This document shows, in pieces, positions 1-6,800 of a stretch of DNA of 19,837 bases (its first letter is position 1; each line of letters opens with the position of its first letter). A program made the position numbers and the translations under genes. This stretch comes from Bacteroidales bacterium UBA2939 (lineage in GTDB: Bacteria; Bacteroidota; Bacteroidia; Bacteroidales; P3). The notes under the pieces were generated by a model, which saw only the letters and a program-made list of their open reading frames with translations, had not been told where the DNA came from and searched no databases. The DNA lies in contig DECD01000016.1 of the NCBI GenBank assembly GCA_002349055.1, positions 36,631-56,467 on the forward strand, written 5' to 3'.

Positions 1-809
1 TGGTAGTCGTTGAGGAAGGTGCCGCGGGGACGGTTGGCGATGATGAGGCAGACGGTAAGGGCCTCGTGGCCGAGGAGGTGGGAGAATCCGTAGATGGCCG
101 AGGTCTCCATCTCCAAATTAGTCACTTTACACTTTTCCCACTCGAAGGAGGCCAGTTTCTCGTTGAGGTTGTCGATGGATGGGTGCAGGCGGATGGCGCG
201 ACCCTGGGGACCGTAGAAGCCCGGAGCGGTGGCGGTGATGCCGTGGCGCATGTCAAAGGCTATCTTGTTAATCAGAAACTCGCTGCCGGGAACACTGTAG
301 GGTTGTGCCAGACGACGGTTGAGACCCATGTGGACCATGAAACGCTGGTCCATCTCGGGCAGTGGCGGCACCCACTCTTTGTAATAATTCATCAGTCCGT
401 CGAGGCCGATGGCGTAGGCCGAAGCCACGTGGCTGCCGCAGTCGATGTCCTCCTGAAGGGAGCCGCTGGTGCCGATGCGGACAATCTGTAGGTGACGGTC
501 TGACTTGTCGGACCAGTCGGACTTGTCAGACAGATGGAGCGCTGCGTCGAGCTCGGTCATCACGATGTCGATATTGTCGCAGCCCATGCCGGTGCTGAGG
601 GCCGTGAGGCGGGTACCGTGGTAGGTGCCGGTGAGGGCGTGGATTTCGCGGTTGCGGGACTCGAATTCGACGCTGTCGAAGATTTCCTTGAACATGTCGA
701 CGCGGTCGGGGTCGCCGACGAGCAGCACCTTGTCGGCCAAGGTGCTGCTGGTGAGGCGTATGTGGTAGAGGCTGCCGTCGGGGGCAAGGACCAGTTCGCT
801 GGCTTTCAT
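1..809 (-). CDS. Nucleoside phosphorylase, uridine phosphorylase-like (3' end outside window)
   Basis: The reading frame is open from an ATG at 809 to the window edge, giving 269 codons without a stop; the C-terminal end is missing. Family members are cytoplasmic enzymes that split nucleosides with phosphate into a free base and ribose-1-phosphate (nucleoside salvage). Visible family motifs are the phosphate-site strand LLVGDPDRVDMF (about residues 29-40), the loop LSTGMGCDNIDIV (about 77-89), VRIGTSGSL (about 113-121) and the substrate-site segment TNLEMETSAIYGF (about 231-243). The EMET segment followed by IIANRPRG resembles Bacteroidota uridine phosphorylases more than purine enzymes, but I cannot settle the base specificity. 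It starts 4 nt after the stop of the upstream secreted-protein gene, so the two are probably co-transcribed. An odd SDK-SDW-SDK-SDR stretch fills a loop before VRIGTSG. Confidence 0.85.
   Translation of the reverse strand, partial: MKASELVLAPDGSLYHIRLTSSTLADKVLLVGDPDRVDMFKEIFDSVEFESRNREIHALTGTYHGTRLTALSTGMGCDNIDIVMTELDAALHLSDKSDWSDKSDRHLQIVRIGTSGSLQEDIDCGSHVASAYAIGLDGLMNYYKEWVPPLPEMDQRFMVHMGLNRRLAQPYSVPGSEFLINKIAFDMRHGITATAPGFYGPQGRAIRLHPSIDNLNEKLASFEWEKCKVTNLEMETSAIYGFSHLLGHEALTVCLIIANRPRGTFLNDY
495..530 (-). repeat. In-frame 9-nt tandem repeat in the phosphorylase gene
   Basis: On the minus strand four consecutive 9-mers read TCTGACAAG, TCCGACTGG, TCCGACAAG and TCAGACCGT, encoding SDK SDW SDK SDR. 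The constant part is TCnGAC and the last three bases vary. The stretch occupies the variable loop between the ELDA helix and the VRIGTSG strand, and the loop length stays close to what I recall for the family, so the array seems to have replaced or expanded a tolerant surface loop. Confidence 0.8.
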
Positions 810-813
810 AGGG

Positions 814-1971
814 CTATCGGTTTCTGGTGGGGGCGCTGTTGTTGCGGGAACCTGAGTTGTTGCGAGTTGACGAGGAGTTGCGGGATGGGGTGGTGGTTGT
901 GTTGTCGGTGTTGCTGTTGCGCGAGGGTGTCACTGTGTTGTTGTCTTTTGTGGTGGTAGTGTTACGCGAAGGGGTGGAAGTTGTGTTGCGCGAGGGAGTG
1001 GTGGTAGAAGTGTTGTTGCGCGAGGGAGTGGTAGAAGTTTTGTTGCGCGACGGTGTAGTAGTAGTGGTGCTGCTGTTGTTGCGCGAAGGAGTAGTGGTGG
1101 TAGTGGTGTTGTTGCGCGATGGGGTAGTGGTGGTTGTGTTGCGTGTGGGGGTGGTGGTGGCGGTGGGTGTGGTATTGTTGCGCGAGGGCGTTGTTGTTGT
1201 GGTAGTGGTGTTGTTGCGTGAGGGTGTGGTGGTGTTGTTGTTGCGCGAAGGAGCGGTGGAGGTGTTGTTGTTGACGGGGGTGGTCACATTGCGGGTGCCG
1301 CTGGTGTTGCGGCTGTTGGAGGAAGGGTTGTTGGTGCTGTGGTCGTGGCCGATGTGGGTGTTGGAGTTGACAGAAGGTGCGGGCATGGAGGGACGGTCGA
1401 CGCCAGGGGTCCAGTTGTTGGATGGCATGGGAGCCGGGGTGTTGGGACGGCGCATGTAGTAGGGGTGCATGGGCGGGCGGCCCGAGCCGTAGGTGTAGGC
1501 GGGGGGCATCCAGCCGTGGCGGTGTACGTTGTAGTGGTAGGTGCGGACGTAGCCTGGGCGGTGCATCACGCGGGTGTAGGGGTTGTAGGGCGGGATGCGC
1601 CAGGCCAGCGAGGGAACCCTCATATCGACGCGGAATCGCAGATACTGTGCGGCGTTGTACATGCGTCCGGCGCTGTAGAGCCATACACATTGCAGGTCGA
1701 GAGGCATGTAGATTTCCTCGCCAGTGTAGGCGTCGTAGCCGTAGATCCAGATTTCGTAGTAGGAGGAGTTGACGCGCTCCATCCAGATTTCGTTGATGAG
1801 GACGTAGGTTTCAATCTCGTAATCGTAACCGCAGTAAATCATCAGCTCGTTCTGCGTGTTGAGGTAGTTGACGGTGCGGGAAGCCTGGCTGTAGGTGAAG
1901 TAGTGGATGGACCGAGCCGAAGCTCCCAGGCTCAAGAGAACCATAACTACAATGATTGCAATGCGTTTCAT
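814..1971 (-). CDS. Secreted protein with Thr/Pro-Ser-Arg-Asn repeat tail, function unknown
   Basis: This encodes 385 residues from the ATG at 1971. A start at 1995 is also possible. A more upstream ATG at 2019 lies inside the promoter and is rejected. The N-terminus MKRIAIIVVMVLLSLGASA is a signal peptide with no lipobox Cys, so the protein is exported. Residues of about 20-160 form a Tyr/Trp-rich region of unknown fold with many aromatic and charged residues. This is followed by a Pro/His/Tyr-rich linker (PPYNPYTRVMHRPGY and similar). The last 160 or so residues are low complexity: about eleven copies of PSRN separated by runs of Thr, plus two PTRN variants. Such a tail suggests an extended, possibly glycosylated or surface-interacting stalk, which is inference. 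I recognise no family. It is the first gene of an operon with the nucleoside phosphorylase 4 nt downstream, although no functional link is apparent. Confidence 0.75.
   Translation of the reverse strand: MKRIAIIVVMVLLSLGASARSIHYFTYSQASRTVNYLNTQNELMIYCGYDYEIETYVLINEIWMERVNSSYYEIWIYGYDAYTGEEIYMPLDLQCVWLYSAGRMYNAAQYLRFRVDMRVPSLAWRIPPYNPYTRVMHRPGYVRTYHYNVHRHGWMPPAYTYGSGRPPMHPYYMRRPNTPAPMPSNNWTPGVDRPSMPAPSVNSNTHIGHDHSTNNPSSNSRNTSGTRNVTTPVNNNTSTAPSRNNNTTTPSRNNTTTTTTTPSRNNTTPTATTTPTRNTTTTTPSRNNTTTTTTPSRNNSSTTTTTPSRNKTSTTPSRNNTSTTTPSRNTTSTPSRNTTTTKDNNTVTPSRNSNTDNTTTTPSRNSSSTRNNSGSRNNSAPTRNR
830..1270 (-). repeat. Degenerate coding repeat array (PSRN-Thr units)
   Basis: The 3' third of the secreted-protein gene consists of repeated units coding for PSRN(N/T/S) followed by 2-7 Thr codons. 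On the plus strand it appears as GTTGTTGCGCGAGGG-like units separated by GTGGT/GTAGT runs. Unit length varies from about 18 to 42 nt, always a multiple of three, so frame is kept. Length polymorphism by slippage or recombination is expected. Confidence 0.75.
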
Positions 1972-2008
1972 AAGACGTGATGTTTTTGTTTTCATTAATT
2001 CAGTACTG

Positions 2009-2040
2009 CAAAAGTACAAAATCTTTTGAATATGGCCAAA
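2009..2040 (-). promoter_or_regulatory. Bacteroidota-type promoter of the secreted-protein operon
   Basis: On the minus strand a -33 element TTTG (complement of 2037-2040) is followed after 20 nt by a -7 element TACTTTTG (complement of 2009-2016), a full match to TAnnTTTG. Transcription would begin near 2000-2004, leaving a leader of about 30 nt before the ATG at 1971 and almost none before the ATG at 1995, which favours 1971. Confidence 0.7.
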
Positions 2041-2043
2041 AAA

Positions 2044-2088
2044 AGGTTTAAGGTTTAGGGTTTAAGGTTTAAGGTTTAAGGTTTAAGG
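2044..2088. repeat. 7-nt tandem repeat AGGTTTA
   Basis: Six consecutive heptamers AGGTTTA (the third is GGGTTTA) plus a partial seventh lie in the divergent intergenic region. The array begins 4 nt beyond the -33 element of the minus-strand promoter and about 40 nt before the AT-rich promoter region of the plus-strand gene. No protein is encoded here. The unit resembles telomere-like words, but nothing indicates a linear end. Confidence 0.9.
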
Positions 2089-2130
2089 TGGTTGATATAC
2101 AGTGTTTTGTGTTTTTTATAAAAATTTATT

Positions 2131-2161
2131 ATTGTTTATCCATGTTTTTTTATTAATTTTG
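2131..2161 (+). promoter_or_regulatory. Probable promoter of the OmpA-domain gene
   Basis: TAATTTTG at 2154-2161 matches the Bacteroidota -7 consensus TAnnTTTG. ATTG at 2131-2134 is an acceptable -33 element with 19 nt between. The predicted start of transcription lies just upstream of the octamer repeat, so that repeat would form most of the 5' leader. Confidence 0.55.
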
Positions 2162-2176
2162 CCCCTTGGAAAATAT

Positions 2177-2216
2177 AGTCTAAAAGTCAAAAAGTCTAAA
2201 AGTCAAAACGTCAAAA
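2177..2216. repeat. 8-nt tandem repeat in the leader, abutting the start codon
   Basis: Five consecutive octamers, AGTCTAAA, AGTCAAAA, AGTCTAAA, AGTCAAAA and CGTCAAAA, end one base before the ATG at 2218. The array therefore occupies the ribosome-binding region of the OmpA-domain gene. There is no Shine-Dalgarno sequence; the A-rich repeat itself may keep the initiation region unstructured. Confidence 0.9.
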
Positions 2217-2217
2217 T

Positions 2218-3675
2218 ATGAAACGGTTTTTGATAGGTTTGTTGGCCTGTGCGCTGGTTTTCGGCAGCGTGGATGCACAGGCTCAGAACAAGAAAAAATC
2301 ATCGAAGAAAAAGACTACCACTACTGCCACCACGGGCAAGAAAGGCAAGAAGAAATCTAAGACCACCGAGGCTCCGACGAACACTCTCGTCACGTTGCCG
2401 TTGAACAGCAACGACTGCCTCTTTGCCATTCCGCTGGAGATGGACAAGCCCTACGGCCCCACGACGGCCCCCGACGGTGCTGGCCGCATCCAGGAGGTGG
2501 TGGCCGACAAGGCTCATCCCAACATCTTCGACCGCGAGCACAACACCGTGTGGTACAAGTTCACCGTCCCCTACAACGGCGACTTGGAGATAAGCATCAT
2601 CCAGCAGTCGCAGTGGGACGACTATGACTTCCTGGTGTACAAGAATACCGGCAGCTATTTCTCCAACCAGGTGATGATGAACAAGGTGAGTCCTGTGGCT
2701 GTCAATATGGCTGGCATCGACAGTGCCGCCATGTTCGCCGCCGTAATGAAGGGTAACAAGGGCGATAAGGCCGCCACCGAGCGCAAGGTGGCCACTACCA
2801 CCGCCAAGAAAAAGACCGAGGAGAGCGACATGCCTACCTTCGACGTGGTCCCCGATGCCAAACCCACCATCGGCATGTTCTACGACGCTACCGACAAGAT
2901 GCTGCTGAAGAACCAGACCGGCAAGTTCATCAAGTCCATCCCCGTGCGTATGGGCGAGGAATACTATATTGTGTTGGACAACCGCACACTCAACGGCCAG
3001 GGCCACACCATCAAGGTGTCGGTCCATGTCGATGCCTACGAGCCGCTGGTGCTCTTCTACGACAAGAAGGGTCGCCGCTATGTGGATGTCGACCTGATGA
3101 TACTGGAGCGTGGCGGCAAGGAGGGAGAGCGTCCCATTGTGAAGGATGAGCACTACCGCGGCGGCAGGGTGAAGTTCGTCCCCGGCTTCAGCTACCTGCT
3201 CTATGCCAAGCGCGACGGATTCTTCTCCATCTACAAGGAGTTCAACTCGATGGACCTCATGATGCACGACACCATCATGCTCTACGACATGGAGCGCACC
3301 GAGCGCGGCTCGAGCTTCCAGATTAGGAACCTGGAGTTTGAGAGCGACGAGGCCACGCTGATTGGCAACTACGACTCCATCCTGACCGACTACCTGCTGA
3401 TGTTCCGCAACCATCCCGAGGTCAACTTCCTCGTCAAGGGCTATGTGCAGAGCTACGGCGTAAATGCCGAGGCCGACATGCTGCTCTCGCTCGACCGAGC
3501 CAAGAGCATCAAGGAGTGGTTCATCAAGAACGGCATCGATGCCAAGCGCATCACCACCGCCGGCATGACGAAGAACGAAATCAAGCGCGCCGCCGCCGCC
3601 GCCCTCAACGAGAAGGGTGGGGGATTCTCGAACGTGAAGGCTGAGCTTATCATCACCGGCAAAGGTGACCAGTAA
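2218..3675 (+). CDS. Secreted OmpA-domain envelope protein
   Basis: This encodes 485 residues with a signal peptide (MKRFLIGLLACALVFGSVDAQA) cut before a Lys/Thr-rich low-complexity segment (about residues 24-52). Residues of about 60-160 hold a beta-rich segment with NTVWYKFTVPYNGDLEI and DYDFLVYKN, which resembles bacterial pre-peptidase C-terminal-type beta-sandwich modules. A middle region contains GRRYVDVDLMILERGG. The C-terminus (about 370-482) is an OmpA-like peptidoglycan-association domain, with F(E)SDEATL, GYVQSYG (408-414) and LSLDRAKSI (423-431). The domain normally binds diaminopimelate through an Asp and an Arg. Arg427 is kept, but the Asp position of the usual GHTD motif is Gln411 here, so peptidoglycan binding may be altered. 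The protein probably sits in the periplasm linking outer membrane and cell wall. It is a single-gene unit with its own promoter and a terminator right behind it. Confidence 0.8.
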   Translation: MKRFLIGLLACALVFGSVDAQAQNKKKSSKKKTTTTATTGKKGKKKSKTTEAPTNTLVTLPLNSNDCLFAIPLEMDKPYGPTTAPDGAGRIQEVVADKAHPNIFDREHNTVWYKFTVPYNGDLEISIIQQSQWDDYDFLVYKNTGSYFSNQVMMNKVSPVAVNMAGIDSAAMFAAVMKGNKGDKAATERKVATTTAKKKTEESDMPTFDVVPDAKPTIGMFYDATDKMLLKNQTGKFIKSIPVRMGEEYYIVLDNRTLNGQGHTIKVSVHVDAYEPLVLFYDKKGRRYVDVDLMILERGGKEGERPIVKDEHYRGGRVKFVPGFSYLLYAKRDGFFSIYKEFNSMDLMMHDTIMLYDMERTERGSSFQIRNLEFESDEATLIGNYDSILTDYLLMFRNHPEVNFLVKGYVQSYGVNAEADMLLSLDRAKSIKEWFIKNGIDAKRITTAGMTKNEIKRAAAAALNEKGGGFSNVKAELIITGKGDQ

Positions 3676-3696
3676 CATTCATATGAAATTATTTGT

Positions 3697-3724
3697 AGAG
3701 ACGCGGCCTGCCGCGTCTCTTTTT
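3697..3724 (+). terminator. Rho-independent terminator after the OmpA-domain gene
   Basis: A perfect 11-bp stem AGAGACGCGGC / GCCGCGTCTCT with a CT loop is followed by a run of five T (3720-3724), starting 21 nt after the stop codon. The hairpin belongs to the same palindromic word family as the repeat at 19696-19771, so an interspersed repeat appears to serve as a terminator. Confidence 0.8.
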
Positions 3725-3731
3725 CGTGCCT

Positions 3732-3751
3732 TGCCGCGTCTCTTTTTTCGT
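3732..3751. repeat. Partial second copy of the GACGCGGC palindrome arm
   Basis: The sequence CTTGCCGCGTCTCTTTTTT repeats the right arm and T-run of the preceding terminator without its left arm. It looks like a local duplication of half of the palindromic repeat. Confidence 0.7.
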
Positions 3752-3789
3752 ACCCTGCCGAAAAAAAATTTTACCCCCCTTGTAGAGAT

Positions 3790-3820
3790 TTTGAAAAAAG
3801 ACTGTTATATATATTATAGG
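3790..3820 (+). promoter_or_regulatory. Possible promoter of the alpha-2-macroglobulin-like gene
   Basis: TTTG at 3790-3793 is followed after about 19 nt by TATTATAG, a poor match to the TAnnTTTG -7 element. The region to the ATG at 3844 is AT-rich. This is the best candidate between the terminator and the start, but it is weak. Confidence 0.3.
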
Positions 3821-3843
3821 TAACTATAATTTTTTATTAAAAA

Positions 3844-6800
3844 ATGAAGAAAATTCTCATTGCTTTTGTGCTGCTGGCCACGATGGGTGCCAGCGCACAG
3901 ACCGACTGGAAAAAGATGGAACGCCTGATGGAAGATGGCTCGGTGGAGAAAGTCTACTCCCGGGCCGAAGCCGTCTTCAAGAAGACTACCAACAGCTCCG
4001 ACCTGCTGACGGCAGCATGGTATATGGCGCGCGCTGCCGCCGAATACCAGGAGGCCGGCTACGACAGCGCCGAGGCCCGCTTCCGTGCCATCCTGCCGCG
4101 CCTCGAAGCCCCCGAGCGTGCCGTGTGCTACGTCATCCTCGGCGAACCCGATTCGGCCCTCGTCGACGAGGAGGTGCTCAAACGTACTTCCTCCGACCGC
4201 ATCCGCCGCTTCTGCGAGCAGACCGAGTCGAAGGGCATCAACATCACCCCCACGGTCTACGATGTCGTTGTCCGTCAGTTGATATATGGTCCCGGTTCTA
4301 GTTCCCGCAGCAACGACGCATTGGCATTGTTGCAGCGTTTGGTTGACTTCCACCGTGACGATGCCGAGGAGCTTCGTCTCTACCTCGACATTGAGTTGCT
4401 CAACGTGATGGCCAACATGAGGGCGGAACGCTTCGATGAGCACCTCCTCCAATCCTACATCAACAAATACCGCGGCAGCAAGAGCCTTATGCTGACCGAC
4501 CTGTACTATGCCATGGCCCTTTATCTGAAACGGGAAATGCGTTATGTCGAGGCCGTGACCTATTGCGACAGCGCCCTCGCCCTCGCGCCCAAGAGCCGCG
4601 GCGGGGCCGACTGTGCCAACCTCAAGAACGAGCTTTGCGCTCCCTCTATTAATATCGAGGGCGGTCAAGCCAGCAGCGTCGTTTACCCTGGCCGCTGGTC
4701 GCTCAACAGCCTTACCTACTGTAATCTGAACCGCATCTTCTTCTTCGTCTACCCCTTGGAGAACGACAAATCCATTCCGTTCGAGAACCTCCCTCAGCCC
4801 GTCAAGCAGTGGCAGCTGGACGTGGAGGACGATGGCAGCCATAAGGATAGATCTATCTACTTCGAGGTGCCGCCCCTCGAGGCGGGACGCTACCTCCTGG
4901 TGGCTTCGCCCAGCGCGAAGGTGAAGAAGGAGAAATATGCCTATTCCGAGTTCTTCTGCACCGATATGAAGGTGTCCAGACATGATTTTATGTTCCAGCT
5001 CGTCGACTTCATGAGCGGAAAACCCATTGTCGGGCAGCGCATGGACTTCTGTGCGAACGACAATAACGACAACTACATCATCGACAGCGCCTACAGCGAT
5101 GCCGACGGCCGTGCGGAATACACCGGTGAATCCAAAACCATTACGTTGAAGATCAAGCGTGACGGATGCCTTTATAAAAGTAATGCGTGGAACTATCGCA
5201 GCACCTCGGAAGAACGCGAGATGAAGACGCATGTTCATTTTTTGAACGACCGCCCCATCTACCACCTTGGCGACACGGTACATGTTGCCGTGCTCTGCTA
5301 CGAGAGCGACGGTGTCGACGGCCGTGTGGTGCCCAATCTCCAAGGACACTGCACGCTCAAAAATCCGCACAGCCAGGCGGTCGACACGTTCTCTTTCGTC
5401 TCGGACGAGCACGGCCTGGTCTCGCTCGCCTTCGTCATCCCTGCCGACGGAATGGCGGGCTCGTGGAATTTGGCTGGCTATTATTTCTCCCGGAATGGTG
5501 ACAAGAAAAAAACTAACTTTTGGGACGCCATCAGGGTGGAGGAGTACAAGCCGCCCAAGTTCATGGTGTCGCTCGACGACCTGCCGGCTGCCGACTTCAA
5601 GGCCCCGGTTTTCGGCGAGCCTTACACCGTTCGTGGCATTGCCCGTGCCTATAGCGGTGCTTCGCTGGCCGGCGCACAGGTGCGCTACAGAGTAGAGAGG
5701 TACAGCTGGAGATCTGTGCGCAACGGCATGGTGGCCACGGACACCCTGGAGGTGACTGCGGACGGCACCTTCGACATCACCTTCATCCCGTTGCCCGACA
5801 GCAACGACGACCTCTCGGGCAAATTCGGATATGACTTCTATGTCAGCGTCGAAGTAACCGACCTTAACGGAGAGACGCATGAGGCCCGCGTGCACTTCCA
5901 AGTGGGCACCCAGCGCTATAGCCTTTTCCTTTCCGGCATGGAGACGAATGTCTCGAGGCTCTCCTCGGTAGACTATGTCCTCACCGACGCAAGTTATCGT
6001 CCAGTCAAAGGCACCGTGACGGTCAGTGTGCAGCGTCTGGCTGCCGCCCCTCCGTTGATGCGCCACCCGGTAAGTTACTATAACAAAAAAGAGGTTCGTG
6101 CCACTTTCAGCCGCGAGCAGTTTGCCGAGCACTACCCCGGTTTCGCCTATCCTCTCGACCGTTATTCCTATAAGGACCGTGCGGTCGAGTGGTCGTACGA
6201 GGTCAGCCATGAGGCCGACGGTGTCTCCTGGAATCAGACCGTCGCCCTGCCCGAGGGGTTGAAGTCGGGCTTCTACCGCATTGTGGCAACCGTCGACGAT
6301 GTTTCCGACACGGTTTACACCACGCTGACTCTCCCCGACGAGCGGCACGTCTGCTCCGAAGACCTTGTTTGGTTCGACCTCTCCGACTCTGTGTGCGAGG
6401 TGGGCGACCGTCTTGTCATGCGCTATGGCTCTGCCTTCGACGATGTCAATATCTTCTACACCCTCATCGGACCCGACGGCATGGAGCGCGACCACCGCTG
6501 GCTGTCCGCCGGCACCTCCATCAAGCAATTGCCCATCCCTGTCGACACCGCACTCCTCGGAGGCTTCCGGGTGAGGCTTGTGGCTGTCAAAAACGGTGTC
6601 AACGTCGAAGAGGGAAGGGAGGTGAAGGTGCCCTTCACCCACAAGAAACTCAATGTCGACATCGCCACCTTCCGCGACAAGTTGCAACCCGGTCAGCAAG
6701 AAGAATGGACCATAAAAGTGGCTGAGTTACAAAGTGACAGAGTGACTAAGTCATCTAACCACTCAGACACTCAGTTACTCAGTCACCCGGCCACTCTGAT

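Noticed and set aside
827..1459. Plus-strand open frame rich in Val/Leu/Arg-Glu-Gly repeats
   Set aside because: It is the complement of the PSRN-Thr coding repeat; the minus-strand protein has a signal peptide and a consensus promoter.
2044..2088. Telomere-like end of a linear replicon
   Set aside because: Normal genes continue on both sides and the word is just one of many array types.
2299..3678. 459-codon antisense open frame opposite the OmpA-domain gene
   Set aside because: No start context, no motif, and the plus-strand gene has promoter, signal peptide and terminator.
3814..6699. 961-codon antisense open frame opposite the macroglobulin gene
   Set aside because: The plus strand has a signal peptide and recognisable domains; the antisense frame is a by-product of GC-rich third positions and has no family motif.
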